From positions 1 to 25,522 of the forward strand of contig JAQUMG010000005.1 of the NCBI GenBank assembly GCA_028718265.1: 25,522 nt of DNA. The letters run 5' to 3'. Within the stretch, counting starts at the first letter, position 1; the number at the start of each line of letters is the position of its first letter. The notes beneath the pieces were generated by a model, which had not been told where the DNA came from, ran no database searches, and saw only the letters and a program-made list of their open reading frames with translations. The position numbers and the translations under genes are program-made. Source of the DNA: Candidatus Omnitrophota bacterium (lineage in GTDB: Bacteria > Omnitrophota > Koll11 > JAHIPI01). Shown here piece after piece: positions 1 to 10,709 of the stretch.

Positions 1-28
1 GGGACTACCTATTAATATAATATGAAAC

Positions 29-104
29 GGGCCTGTAGCTCAGCTGGGAGAGCGCGTGCTTTGCAAGCATGAGGCCAGCGGTTCGAACCCGCTCAGGTCC
101 ACCA
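29..104 (+). tRNA. tRNA-Ala (anticodon UGC)
   Basis: A full cloverleaf can be drawn: a 7-bp acceptor stem (GGGCCTG with CAGGTCC), a D stem GCTC/GAGC, an anticodon stem CGTGC/GCATG with loop TTTGCAA (anticodon TGC at 62-64), a T arm with TTCGAAC, and an encoded CCA end at 102-104. The third acceptor pair is G-U, the classic alanine identity element. It lies in the 16S-23S spacer, where tRNA-Ala is common. A tRNA-Ile and the 16S gene may lie upstream but are outside the window. Confidence 0.97.
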
Positions 105-124
105 AATTTCACGAAGTGAAATTT
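104..124 (+). other. Perfect inverted repeat directly after tRNA-Ala
   Basis: The arms AAATTTCAC (104-112) and GTGAAATTT (116-124) are perfectly complementary around a 3-nt GAA loop and start at the last base of the tRNA CCA end. As RNA this hairpin would cap the 3' side of the tRNA in the spacer and could guide its 3' processing. It has no long U tract, so it is unlikely to terminate the rRNA transcript. Confidence 0.6.
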
Positions 125-132
125 TATCCTGA

Positions 133-175
133 AGCACCGTTAAGCAATGCGACGAACAGGAGCATTGTAGGTGCT
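133..175 (+). other. Spacer stem-loop between tRNA-Ala and 23S
   Basis: AGCACC (133-138) pairs with GGTGCT (170-175), and GCAATGC (144-150) pairs with GCATTGT (162-168, one G-U). This gives a two-part helix with a small internal loop. It is probably part of the folded rRNA spacer. No function can be read from the sequence. Confidence 0.45.
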
Positions 176-251
176 GAGGGACCTTAAATTCTCATAGCGG
201 TACCGTCCGCAGATCGGTTGTTACTGGTCTACGAAACGACAAGCCGCGTTA

Positions 252-263
252 GGTTCTTTGACA
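252..263 (+). promoter_or_regulatory. boxA-like antitermination site in rRNA spacer
   Basis: GGTTCTTTGACA resembles the rRNA boxA consensus (TGCTCTTTAACA), which recruits NusB/NusE and helps polymerase read through the untranslated rRNA operon. It lies about 75 nt before the 23S gene, the usual position for a spacer boxA, and its last four bases are also the first bases of the pre-23S processing stem. Confidence 0.6.
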
Positions 264-283
264 ATATATATTGAAGTTGGTCA
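260..283 (+). other. 5' half of the pre-23S processing stem
   Basis: GACAATATATATTGAAG (260-276) is the exact reverse complement of 3377-3393, beyond the 3' end of 23S. The helix extends by six more pairs (278-283 with 3371-3376, including G-U pairs) after a one-base bulge at 277. It matches the long-range stem that RNase III cuts to release pre-23S rRNA. The stem itself is directly visible; the RNase III role is known from other bacteria. Confidence 0.8.
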
Positions 284-339
284 AACATAAAAGCATAAAT
301 AGGGTAACAAATAAGAAAAAGGGTGACTACAAATTTTGT

Positions 340-3347
<3,008 letters not shown>

Positions 3348-3370
3348 ACTTATTTTTTGCAATTATATTC

Positions 3371-3393
3371 TGACTGCTTCAATATATATTGTC
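3371..3393 (+). other. 3' half of the pre-23S processing stem
   Basis: CTTCAATATATATTGTC (3377-3393) is perfectly complementary to 260-276 across the 23S gene, and 3371-3376 adds further pairs. It lies in the 56-nt spacer between 23S and 5S. Confidence 0.8.
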
Positions 3394-3403
3394 GTTTATT
3401 TTT

Positions 3404-3520
3404 CCCGGTGCTACATAGAGAGGGGGAAACACCCGTTCCCATCCCGAATACGGCAGTTAAGCCCCTCATCGCCGATGGTACTACGCTGGAAACGGCGCGG
3501 GAGAGTAGGTCAGTGCCGGG
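3404..3520 (+). rRNA. 5S ribosomal RNA
   Basis: A sequence of about 117 nt follows 23S closely. It contains the conserved 5S core CCCGTTCCCATCCCGAA near 3432 and the later GAGAGTAGGTC, and its ends pair to close helix I (CCCGGTG with TGCCGGG). It is the last gene of the rRNA operon, followed at once by a terminator. Confidence 0.95.
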
Positions 3521-3528
3521 GTAATATT

Positions 3529-3564
3529 AAAAAGGCTCACTGTTTGATTGCAGTGAGCCTTTTT
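3529..3564 (+). terminator. Strong symmetric rho-independent terminator
   Basis: AAAAAGGCTCACTG (3529-3542) and CAGTGAGCCTTTTT (3551-3564) form a 14-bp perfect stem with an 8-nt loop. The stem carries an A tract on one side and a T tract on the other, so it works as an intrinsic terminator on both strands. It ends the rRNA operon on the plus strand and can also stop the prepilin-like gene arriving from the right, whose stop codon lies 10 bp away. Confidence 0.93.
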
Positions 3565-3573
3565 GTTAATATC

Positions 3574-4308
3574 TTAAAGATCAAAAAAAGGTACACCATC
3601 TGGTGCGTATAATAACTTTTTATCAGTTACAGGGTTCCACCGCTCAACGTCATCCATCCACAGAAACGGTCCTGCCACATGGCCGTCTACGAAAAGTATC
3701 ATAACAGAAGTTGTCTGGGGCGGAAAACGGGTATCTTTTCTTCCGTGACCGGGTAGCTCTTCTTCATAGCATCTTTCTAAAAATACTTTATTGCGGGGGG
3801 AGGTTATCTTGGATAGAGGGCTTTCTCCTGGTTCTCCGAATGGGTCTCCATAATAAGGGGAGAGTATTTTTTCGTTGGCATAGTATGAACTTCCGAATGC
3901 GTTGAATACAGTCGTTCCTCCTGTGAGAAACGGCTGCTTGTCATCGGGACAATGAAAAATCTCGACATTTGAACTGTTTTCATCAAAAATATCGAGATAA
4001 CGATTTAGCGCGCGGTATTCTGCTTTATAGGCGTCGTTTCCGTAAGCGATACCATCTTTTCCGCCGAAGCCCATCGCTCCGCCAGCTCCGCCATCATCTG
4101 GATGTATATCGAATCTGGGAAAACATTCATTATGGTCATCTAGATAAAGATACCACGCTATGCCGTGCTGCCTTAAATTGTTGGCGCACAGGGCACGCCG
4201 CGCGTTTTCCCGTACCCCTCCGATTGCAGGCATAAGGAGAGCGGCAAGGACGCCGATGATGGCGATGACAATGAGTAGTTCGATTAAGGTGAATGCACGT
4301 TTATTCAT
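3574..4308 (-). CDS. Prepilin-like protein with N-terminal cleavage/methylation domain (H-x9-DG/DUF1559 style)
   Basis: This 244-aa protein starts with a type IV prepilin leader, MNKR, then A-FTLIELL and a hydrophobic helix to about residue 28. Prepilin peptidase would cut before F6 and the protein would be inserted in or assembled at the inner membrane. After the helix comes a CANNLRQ-GIA segment (41-51), then a variable globular part with a paired-cysteine look (C120, C180) and a terminal FVDGH motif (207-210), as in the large pseudopilin families of PVC-type bacteria. Position -1 of the cleavage site is Ala, not the usual Gly. It has a paralogue just upstream (4409-4990, same strand) sharing the helix, the CANNLRQ block and the DGH motif. 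The Shine-Dalgarno is weak (AAGAA). Whether it is a fibre subunit or a secreted-surface protein cannot be told. Confidence 0.85.
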   Translation of the reverse strand: MNKRAFTLIELLIVIAIIGVLAALLMPAIGGVRENARRALCANNLRQHGIAWYLYLDDHNECFPRFDIHPDDGGAGGAMGFGGKDGIAYGNDAYKAEYRALNRYLDIFDENSSNVEIFHCPDDKQPFLTGGTTVFNAFGSSYYANEKILSPYYGDPFGEPGESPLSKITSPRNKVFLERCYEEELPGHGRKDTRFPPQTTSVMILFVDGHVAGPFLWMDDVERWNPVTDKKLLYAPDGVPFFDL

Positions 4309-4408
4309 ATTATTCTTGTACGTTAACTCGAACGTAGTTTACATAACGAGGGTCTGCCCCACTTGCACATAATGCGTATTGTGAAAAATTCTTATACGCA
4401 ATACAGGC

Positions 4409-4990
4409 TTACCAGATATCGAAGTACCACAATTCTAATCCCTCATTAAGCAGAAAACTTTGTAGATACCAGCTGACATGGCCGTCAAGAAAAAGCACAT
4501 TGGCACCGCCGGAATGACGCGTTCCGGGATAGTTACGGGATCTGCGGGTGTCTATCCAGGGATAGGCGTACGGCGAGTCGAAATCCGATGAATCGGTGAA
4601 CATTATACGAGTCGACCACGATTTTATCAAGTTTATATCAGTGGCAGATCCTATGGAGAGGGCGTTGTAACCATAAGATGAATGTTCGGCGTCCAGCGGA
4701 ATCGAATATCTATAGCTGGGGCAGTTCCAGACATTATTATCATCTAAGTAGGGCGAAAGATCGCTACACCATACAGTAGTGTGTGGACCGGAAAAGGCGG
4801 GGAACTTGTTATTGTGGTCATCGATATACATGTGCATTGCTATACCAATTTGTCTTAGGTTATTCGCGCACATGGCGCGCCTGGCGCCTTCCCTCGCCTT
4901 TCCAAGAACCGGTGTAAGACAAGCCGCGGCTACGCCGATTATAGCGATGACAACCAATAGTTCAATTAATGTGAAAGCGCGTTTTTCCGT
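4409..4990 (-). CDS. Prepilin-like protein, paralogue of its neighbour, with ACG at the expected start
   Basis: The product is 193 aa if read from ACG at 4988-4990. The in-frame protein then begins [12 protein letters not shown], matching the neighbour's [12 protein letters not shown] residue for residue. An AAGGAG Shine-Dalgarno lies at 4999-5004, 8 nt before that codon, and a stop lies just upstream in frame, so no ATG, GTG or TTG start can include the leader. The only downstream alternative near the front, TTG at 4955-4957, would remove the whole prepilin cleavage site. The rest is intact: membrane helix, [11 protein letters not shown], and LDGH at about 167-170. Either the gene uses a rare ACG start, or its ATG has mutated (or been misread) and it is poorly expressed. 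Confidence 0.75.
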   Translation of the reverse strand, partial: TEKRAFTLIELLVVIAIIGVAAACLTPVLGKAREGARRAMCANNLRQIGIAMHMYIDDHNNKFPAFSGPHTTVWCSDLSPYLDDNNVWNCPSYRYSIPLDAEHSSYGYNALSIGSATDINLIKSWSTRIMFTDSSDFDSPYAYPWIDTRRSRNYPGTRHSGGANVLFLDGHVSWYLQSFLLNEGLELWYFDIW

Positions 4991-4998
4991 ATTGGCGA

Positions 4999-5004
4999 CT
5001 CCTT
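4999..5004 (-). promoter_or_regulatory. Shine-Dalgarno that fixes the ACG start
   Basis: On the minus strand this reads AAGGAG, eight bases before the ACG at 4988-4990. It is the strongest sign that translation was meant to begin at that codon and not at the TTG further in. Confidence 0.65.
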
Positions 5005-5014
5005 AATCTTAACC

Positions 5015-5043
5015 TTGACTTTCACGTTCGATTAATATATATT
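5015..5043 (+). promoter_or_regulatory. Probable sigma70-type promoter for the EF-G-like gene
   Basis: TTGACT (5015-5020) and TATATT (5038-5043) are 17 bp apart, in the intergenic gap between the divergent prepilin-like gene and the EF-G-like gene. The predicted transcript would have a leader of about 50 nt. The AT-rich stretch also reads TATAAT on the minus strand (near 5043-5048) and may serve the divergent gene, but no good -35 box goes with it. Confidence 0.55.
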
Positions 5044-5104
5044 ATAACATATTATTCCATAATTTCCATGAGAAACTGAAACTCTTCAAAATAAGGAGTG
5101 AATT

Positions 5105-7165
5105 GTGGCGGAATACGATGCAAAAAATCTGCGGAATATCATAGTACTTGGTCACTCAGGCGCGGGGAAGACATCCCTGGTTGAACATCTTTTGAGTACG
5201 GCAGGTGCCATACCCAAAGCCGGGAGCATTGACGACGGTAATACGGTCAGCGATTATAATAAAGATGAGATGGAAAGAAAAATCTCCATAAATTCTTCCG
5301 TATTACATCTCACACAAAACAATGTCAAGGTTAATATCATAGATACTCCCGGTTATTCAGATTTTGTGGGTGAGATAATATCCGGCTTAGTTGCCGTTGA
5401 GGGGTCCGTTATAGTCATGAATGCCGTTTCGGGCGTAGAAAACGGGACAGTCCAGGCATTTAAGTTTATACAAAGTAAAAATCTGCCCGCAATAGTTTTT
5501 ATAAATAAGATGGAAAAGGAAAATGCCGATTTTATCAAATGCGTTGAAGCGCTTCAGAATAAATTCGGAAAGAAATGCGTAGTTATAGGTTATCCCGTAG
5601 GGGCAGAATCGTCTTTTAAGGGCATAGCCAACCTATTGACAAAAGAAGGCATAGACTCGCTGGCGGAAGCCGAAAAGGCCAAAGCGAAGAAAGAAATGGA
5701 AGCGTTAGTGGAAGGGGTGGCGGAGTCAGACGACGCCTTACTGGAAAAATATTTAGAAAAAGGTGAACTTTCTCCGGATGAGATTAAAACCGCCTTCAGA
5801 AAAGGTGTCACGGAAGGTAAGGTAATACCGATTATAGCCGGTTCCGCAACCGCTAATTTGGGTATAAAAGAACTTTTAAGCGCCGTGATCAATTATCTGC
5901 CGTCGCCGGCTGACGTATCTGACAAAGAGGGTATGAATCCTAACGATAATACGCCCGTTAAGATTGCAGCTAAAAAAGATATGCCTTTCAGTGCGCAGGT
6001 ATTTAAGACCATATCAGATCCTTACGTCGGGCAGATAACTATACTTAAAATCTTCTCCGGGTCGTTAAATTCTAATGCTACGCTGTACAATGTTGCTAAA
6101 AGAGCAAAAGAGAAAATGGGCCAACTTTCAATAATGCAAGGCAAGCAGCTTAAAGGCGTAGCTTTCCTGTCCGCCGGCGATATAGGGTGCGTTACCAAGC
6201 TTAAAGAGACCGATACCGGCGATTCGATAACCGATGAAAAGAATCCCGTCCAGTTTCCGGCTATAAATTTCCCCGCTCCCGCGATATCATTTTCAATAAA
6301 ACCGAAGACGCAAGCCGACGAAGATAAGATTTCAAGTGCCGTGCATCGTTTGATCGCCGAGGATATGACACTGAAAGCAGTAAGAGATGCACAGACCAAG
6401 GAGGAGATTATATCCGGCATGGGCGATTTGCATCTGAATATAGTTATTAATCGCCTCAAGGATAGATTCGGCGTCGGGGTAGATATAGGTACTCCGAAGG
6501 TTGCGTATAAAGAAACTATTATGGGGAAAGGTGATGCGCAGTATAGGCATAAAAAGCAGACCGGCGGCGCCGGGCAATTTGCCGAAGTCTGGATGCGCGT
6601 AGAGCCTCTCCAGAGAGGCGAGGGGTTTCAGTTTGTCAGCGAAGTGGTAGGGGGTTCTATTCCGGGGCCTTTTATCGTAAGCTGCGAAAAGGGTGTAAAG
6701 ATAGCGCTTGATTCCGGCAGCTTGGCGGGGTTCCCGGTGGTTGACGTCAAAGCGGTAGTTTATGACGGCAAGACGCATCCTGTGGACTCAAAAGATATCG
6801 CGTTTCAGGTAGCGGCACGACACGCATTCCGCGAGGCATTCTTAAAGGCAAAACCGGTTATTCTGGAACCGATAATGGACGTAGAAGTTGTGGTGCCGGA
6901 CGAATATATGGGCAGCATCACAGGCAGTCTTAACTCCAGGCGCGGCAGGATACTGGGTATGGAGCCGGGTGAGGGTGCCGAGACCATTAAGGCGAAAGTA
7001 CCGCTGGAAGAAATGTATAAATATGTAAACGAATTAAAGTCTATGACGGCAGGGAGAGGTACCTATACCATGAAGTTCTCGCATTACGAACAGGTTCCCT
7101 CGAATATAGCACAGAATATTATAGCCAAGGCGAAAGAAGCAAAGGTAGCCGAAGCAGAAGAGTAA
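5105..7165 (+). CDS. Elongation factor G-like translational GTPase (EF-G paralogue)
   Basis: This 686-aa protein has the full EF-G layout: G domain with P-loop GHSGAGKT (16-23), DTPGYSD (80-86) and the G4 motif NKME (134-137), then domains II to V, including HKKQTGGAGQFAEV in domain IV and a typical domain V (SLNSRRGRILGME). It belongs to the EF-G-like subgroup common in clostridia and other anaerobes, where the switch I region reads NTVSDY...RKISI and not the RGITI of canonical EF-G. Its role in such genomes may be translocation, ribosome recycling or a stress function; the sequence does not say. The G4 Asp that selects guanine is replaced by Glu. It starts at GTG with AAGGAG six bases before, behind its own promoter and apparently as a single gene. 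No other EF-G is in the window. Confidence 0.93.
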   Translation: MAEYDAKNLRNIIVLGHSGAGKTSLVEHLLSTAGAIPKAGSIDDGNTVSDYNKDEMERKISINSSVLHLTQNNVKVNIIDTPGYSDFVGEIISGLVAVEGSVIVMNAVSGVENGTVQAFKFIQSKNLPAIVFINKMEKENADFIKCVEALQNKFGKKCVVIGYPVGAESSFKGIANLLTKEGIDSLAEAEKAKAKKEMEALVEGVAESDDALLEKYLEKGELSPDEIKTAFRKGVTEGKVIPIIAGSATANLGIKELLSAVINYLPSPADVSDKEGMNPNDNTPVKIAAKKDMPFSAQVFKTISDPYVGQITILKIFSGSLNSNATLYNVAKRAKEKMGQLSIMQGKQLKGVAFLSAGDIGCVTKLKETDTGDSITDEKNPVQFPAINFPAPAISFSIKPKTQADEDKISSAVHRLIAEDMTLKAVRDAQTKEEIISGMGDLHLNIVINRLKDRFGVGVDIGTPKVAYKETIMGKGDAQYRHKKQTGGAGQFAEVWMRVEPLQRGEGFQFVSEVVGGSIPGPFIVSCEKGVKIALDSGSLAGFPVVDVKAVVYDGKTHPVDSKDIAFQVAARHAFREAFLKAKPVILEPIMDVEVVVPDEYMGSITGSLNSRRGRILGMEPGEGAETIKAKVPLEEMYKYVNELKSMTAGRGTYTMKFSHYEQVPSNIAQNIIAKAKEAKVAEAEE

Positions 7166-7170
7166 GGGTA

Positions 7171-7199
7171 TTTACAAGTCAGTTTAAGCGTGATATAAT
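7171..7199 (+). promoter_or_regulatory. Strong extended -10 promoter for the yebC-ruv-que run
   Basis: TTTACA (7171-7176) and TATAAT (7194-7199) are separated by 17 bp, with TG at 7191-7192 giving an extended -10. Transcription should start near 7206, leaving only about 15 nt before the yebC ATG, just enough for its AAGGAG. This is the clearest promoter in the window and probably drives at least yebC to queA. Confidence 0.75.
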
Positions 7200-7221
7200 A
7201 GTGTCAAATAAGGAGTTAATC

Positions 7222-7968
7222 ATGTCCGGACATTCTAAGTGGGCTACGATAAAACATAAAAAAGCAGCAACCGACGCAAAAAGAGGCAAGATATTTACTA
7301 AACTCATCAAGATGCTTACTGTCGCCGCCAGAAGCGGCGGAGGAAATCCTGATACGAATCCTTCGTTACGACTTGCAATCGATAAGGCGAAAGAGGCCAA
7401 CATGCCGCAGGATAACATCGACCGCGCCATAAAAAAGGGCACCGGAGAACTTCCCGGTGTCTCGTACGAGTCTATTTCGTATGAAGGTTACGGCCCGGGC
7501 GGGGTGGCGTTTTACGTAGACGTGCTTACGGATAATAAAAACAGAGTAGCTTCCGAAGTCCGCAATATATTCTCAAAATGCGGGGGCAATCTTGCAGGTG
7601 CCGGCGCAGTGAGTCGCTTATTTGAAAAAAAAGGTCTCTTTATAGTGAATAAAAAGGATGCCTCAGAGGATCAATTGATGTCAATAATACTGGATGCCGG
7701 GGCGGAGGATATGTCCGACGAAGGCGATACCTATGAGGTCAAGTGCCAGCCGGCCGATTACGAAAAAGTGAAGAAAGCTCTTGAAGACAGCAAAATTAAA
7801 TCAGAGTCTTCGGAAATTACCTTTATTCCGAAAAACACAGTTAAAGTGGGCGCCGATCAGGCCAAGCAGGTGTTGAATCTTGTTGAGCAGCTCGAAGATA
7901 ATGACGATGTGCAAAATGTATATGCCAACTTTGATATACCCGACGACATTTTAAATAAAAACGATTAA
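7222..7968 (+). CDS. yebC: YebC/PmpR (TACO1) family protein
   Basis: This 248-aa cytoplasmic protein has the family's diagnostic start, MSGHSKWATIKHKKAATDAKRG, and the central block YEGYGPGGVAFYV near 90. Family members were first described as DNA-binding regulators (PmpR) and more recently as ribosome-associated factors that relieve stalling during translation. The sequence does not say which applies here. ATG at 7222 is preferred over a GTG at 7201 because AAGGAG lies just before 7222, the family alignment starts at MSGHSKW, and 7201 overlaps the promoter region. It heads the ruvCAB operon, its usual place in many bacteria. Confidence 0.95.
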   Translation: MSGHSKWATIKHKKAATDAKRGKIFTKLIKMLTVAARSGGGNPDTNPSLRLAIDKAKEANMPQDNIDRAIKKGTGELPGVSYESISYEGYGPGGVAFYVDVLTDNKNRVASEVRNIFSKCGGNLAGAGAVSRLFEKKGLFIVNKKDASEDQLMSIILDAGAEDMSDEGDTYEVKCQPADYEKVKKALEDSKIKSESSEITFIPKNTVKVGADQAKQVLNLVEQLEDNDDVQNVYANFDIPDDILNKND

Positions 7969-8001
7969 TAATTTAGAATTTATCGGCATAAGGCCCTAAT
8001 T

Positions 8002-8517
8002 ATGAAGATTTTAGGGATTGATCCGGGTTTGGGCATTACAGGATACGGCCTGATAGAAGACGCAGGTACCCTACCATTACGGCGCAGGGCAGGCAGCATA
8101 AAACTTATCGAGGCCGGAGTTATCAGGACCTCTTCCGGCACCGGGATAGCAGACAGACTTCTTAAAATCTACGACGGCCTCTCTGAAATAATAGAAGAAT
8201 ACCGACCAGATGTTCTAGTACTTGAAAAGATCTACTCGCATTACAAACATCCGGCTACTGCCATTTTGATGGGTCACGCACGCGGAGTCGTGTGTCTTTT
8301 GTGCGCAAAATATAATCTCGAGCTTGTTAATTATGCTTCCACGCATGTAAAAAAATCTATAGCAGGAAGAGGCAGAGCAAGCAAGAGGCAGGTGGGCGGA
8401 ATGGTGAAGACCCTTTTGGCGCTTAAAAGTATCCCTCAGCCCGAAGATGTTACCGATGCTCTTGCCATTGCCATAAGCCACTTAAATGCTTTAAAACATG
8501 TCAGGATAAAAAATTAA
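8002..8517 (+). CDS. ruvC: Holliday junction endonuclease RuvC
   Basis: This 171-aa resolvase cuts Holliday junctions after RuvAB branch migration. The RNase H-like fold is marked by LGIDPGLGITGYG at the start. The acidic residues expected for metal binding are D7, E75, D149 and D152 (PEDVTDALAIAISH). Compared with the E. coli spacing there are roughly eight extra residues between the first strand and the GVIRT segment, an arginine-rich TLPLRRRAG stretch (23-31), probably a harmless loop. The start is ATG with AAGG upstream. Its stop codon touches the ruvA start (TAAATG), so the two are translationally coupled. Confidence 0.96.
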   Translation: MKILGIDPGLGITGYGLIEDAGTLPLRRRAGSIKLIEAGVIRTSSGTGIADRLLKIYDGLSEIIEEYRPDVLVLEKIYSHYKHPATAILMGHARGVVCLLCAKYNLELVNYASTHVKKSIAGRGRASKRQVGGMVKTLLALKSIPQPEDVTDALAIAISHLNALKHVRIKN

Positions 8518-9168
8518 ATGATATCGAAAATATCCGGGAAATTAAAACAGAAACGCGGGAATAGCGTTTTGGTTGAGATAAGCGGCATATCGTATGAAGT
8601 GCTCGTACCCGGCGTCATTATGCGGAAAATAGACGAAACAATGAAGGAAGACAGCGACATAGACCTCGTTACATACCATTATCTTCAATCAGACCCGTCG
8701 CGCTCAGTTCCGGTTTTAATAGGTTTCCTCAGTGATATAGAGAAAGAGTTTTTCGAAAAGTTTATAACGGTTTCGGGTGTAGGCCCCAAAGCGGCGTGCA
8801 GAGCTTTGGCATTGTCTTTTTCCGCAATAGCGGACGCGATAGATAAGGGCGATATGGCCGTTCTGAAAAGCTTGCCCGGCATAGGAGAGCAAAGGGCGCG
8901 GGAGATAATCGCAAAACTGCAGGGTAAGATCGGAAAATACGGCCTCATACAGGACGGTACGGTATCTGCACCTGTGGCGGTAGAGGAAGACATAAAACGA
9001 GAAGCCCTTCAGGTGTTAACGCAGCTTCAGTATAATAAACCGGAAGCGAAATCCATGATAGATGAAGCGCTCCGGAGGAATGTAAATATCTCATCGTGCG
9101 AAGAATTATTGAATGAAATATATAAACAAAAACAGAGAAAAGGGGAAATAAAACATGCCGGAAGATAG
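8518..9168 (+). CDS. ruvA: Holliday junction branch migration protein RuvA
   Basis: This 216-aa subunit forms the tetramer that grips the four-way junction and loads RuvB. An N-terminal OB-fold (1-65) is followed by two helix-hairpin-helix motifs, VSGVGPKAACRA (85-96) and LPGIGEQRAREII (119-131), and a C-terminal three-helix domain that contacts RuvB. It begins directly after the ruvC stop and its end overlaps the start of ruvB by 14 nt. It is slightly longer than E. coli RuvA (203 aa), with no odd residues in the motifs. Confidence 0.96.
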   Translation: MISKISGKLKQKRGNSVLVEISGISYEVLVPGVIMRKIDETMKEDSDIDLVTYHYLQSDPSRSVPVLIGFLSDIEKEFFEKFITVSGVGPKAACRALALSFSAIADAIDKGDMAVLKSLPGIGEQRAREIIAKLQGKIGKYGLIQDGTVSAPVAVEEDIKREALQVLTQLQYNKPEAKSMIDEALRRNVNISSCEELLNEIYKQKQRKGEIKHAGR

Positions 9169-10186
9169 GGAAGCACCCAAAAGAGAAAGATTGATAGGCC
9201 TCGAAGAGGCCGAAGAAGATATACTTAGTCTTTCTTTGCGCCCGGCCTCTCTTCAGGACTTTGTAGGACAAAAAAGTGTTGTAGATAATCTTATAGTTGC
9301 TATAAAGGCGGCGAAGAAAAGGGGCGAGCCGCTTGAGCACCTGCTTTTTTCCGGCCCGCCGGGCCTCGGCAAGACAACGTTAGCGTATATAATAGCAAAT
9401 GAAATGGGGACGAAAATAACCTCAACAAGCGGCCCGGCCATAGAACGGCCGGGAGACCTGATAGGAATACTGACAAACCTCTCTGAAGGAGACGTCTTAT
9501 TTATCGACGAGATCCATAGGCTGTCAAAGGTGGTTGAGGAGTTTATGTATCCCGCCATGGAAAATTTCCAGATAGATTTTGTAATAGATAAGGGACCGTA
9601 TGCAAAGACTATAAAATTCAACCTGAAACGCTTTACCTTGATAGGCGCTACCACAAGGTCCGGGTTATTAAGCGCCCCGCTCCGCAGCAGATTCGGGATG
9701 TTCTATCATCTCGATTTTTATGAGCCTGCCGAGCTTGTCGACATAATAAAACGTTCCGCCACCATACTTAGTATCCATATCGACGAAGAAGGCGCATTTG
9801 AAGTGGCCAAAAGGGCGCGGGGTACTCCGAGAGTAGCCAACCGTTTACTGAGAAGGGTAAGAGACTGGACGGACGTGAAAGCCGACGGGACCATCTCTAA
9901 AGATATAGCCCAAAAGGCACTGGATAACCAGGGTATAGATACTTTGGGCCTTGACGCTATAGACAGAAAAGTCATAAAATCGATAATGGATTTCTATAAA
10001 GGCGGTCCCGTCGGGATAGAGTCGCTTGCCGCCACGTTAAACGAAGAAGTAGACACCATAGTGGATATAGTAGAACCATTCCTTCTTAAGATAGGTTTCC
10101 TTAAGAGGACGCCGAGGGGAAGAGAACTTACCGAACTTGCCTATGAACATATGGAGGTTCGGGGAACGTCCCCACGCCAACTATGA
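9155..10186 (+). CDS. ruvB: Holliday junction branch migration helicase RuvB
   Basis: This 343-aa AAA+ motor drives branch migration together with RuvA. Visible features are Walker A GPPGLGKT (67-74), Walker B FIDEIH (D118, E119), sensor I IGATTR (163-168), arginine finger R177 in LRSRFG, and the C-terminal winged helix ending RGRELTELAYEHM. The family usually stops soon after this point. Here the last residues, RGTSPRQL, are encoded by a small GC palindrome (10161-10173) that looks like an inserted or captured element. The gene overlaps ruvA by 14 nt and its stop overlaps the queH start (ATGA), implying coupled translation. Confidence 0.97.
   Translation: MPEDREAPKRERLIGLEEAEEDILSLSLRPASLQDFVGQKSVVDNLIVAIKAAKKRGEPLEHLLFSGPPGLGKTTLAYIIANEMGTKITSTSGPAIERPGDLIGILTNLSEGDVLFIDEIHRLSKVVEEFMYPAMENFQIDFVIDKGPYAKTIKFNLKRFTLIGATTRSGLLSAPLRSRFGMFYHLDFYEPAELVDIIKRSATILSIHIDEEGAFEVAKRARGTPRVANRLLRRVRDWTDVKADGTISKDIAQKALDNQGIDTLGLDAIDRKVIKSIMDFYKGGPVGIESLAATLNEEVDTIVDIVEPFLLKIGFLKRTPRGRELTELAYEHMEVRGTSPRQL
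10160..10174. repeat. Short GGGGAACGTCCCC palindrome at the end of ruvB
   Basis: GGGG-A...T-CCCC forms a 5-bp GC-rich stem with a 3-nt loop. It ends 8 bp before the queH ATG, where a Shine-Dalgarno would sit, and none is seen there. The same core (GGGGACGT/ACGTCCCC) occurs in both arms of the element inside tgt at 14433-14515. This suggests a dispersed REP-like family that has added a tail to RuvB. Confidence 0.6.
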
Positions 10187-10707
10187 AAATATTATTACAC
10201 GTATGCTGTGCACCGTGCGCCATTCATCCGTTCAGAGAGCTTATCAAAAACAGCGCGAATGAGGTCACGGGATTTTTTTATAATCCGAATATCCATCCTG
10301 CCGAGGAAGAAAAAAGAAGGCGGCAGGCTTTAACCGAATATGCCAAAAAAGATAATTTTGGGGTGATATTCGGGGAATATAACGCGGAAGAGTTTTTCAG
10401 AAAAGTCGGAGATAAACAAGAATCGCCTTTGCGCTGCGGAATATGCTGGCGTCTCAGGCTTGAAAAGACAGCCGAAACTGCGAAATCGGCTAAATTCGAT
10501 GCTTTTACAACCACGCTCCTGGTAAGCCCTTATCAAAATCAGGACATGATAAAGGAAATAGGCGCTGACTGTGGTCGTAAGTTTGGCGTTCAATTTATCG
10601 CCGTCGATTTCAGGGGCGGATTTAGGGATGCGCAAGCAGAGGCGCGAAATAGCGGCATATACAGACAGAAATACTGCGGATGCGTATATAGCCAAAAGGA
10701 GAGATAG
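10183..10707 (+). CDS. queH: Epoxyqueuosine reductase QueH
   Basis: This 174-aa protein of the DUF208/QueH family carries out the last step of queuosine synthesis, reducing epoxyqueuosine to queuosine in tRNA, without the cobalamin used by the unrelated QueG. The family cysteines are all present: C8-C9-x2-C12 (HVCCAPC), C85 and C88 (RCGICW), and C165 and C167 (YCGC). They hold an Fe-S cluster and a nearby iron site in studied homologues. The start codon overlaps the ruvB stop, with no separate Shine-Dalgarno. Its presence beside queA and tgt makes the late queuosine pathway complete in one operon. Confidence 0.94.
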   Translation: MKILLHVCCAPCAIHPFRELIKNSANEVTGFFYNPNIHPAEEEKRRRQALTEYAKKDNFGVIFGEYNAEEFFRKVGDKQESPLRCGICWRLRLEKTAETAKSAKFDAFTTTLLVSPYQNQDMIKEIGADCGRKFGVQFIAVDFRGGFRDAQAEARNSGIYRQKYCGCVYSQKER

Positions 10708-10709
10708 AT

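Noticed and set aside
6332..6778. A 148-codon minus-strand frame within the EF-G-like gene
   Set aside because: It is antisense to strongly conserved EF-G codons and resembles no known family.
8062..8100. Palindromic insertion in ruvC similar to that in tgt
   Set aside because: There are about eight extra residues, but the DNA (8064-8095) shows no convincing inverted arms and no GGGGACGT core.
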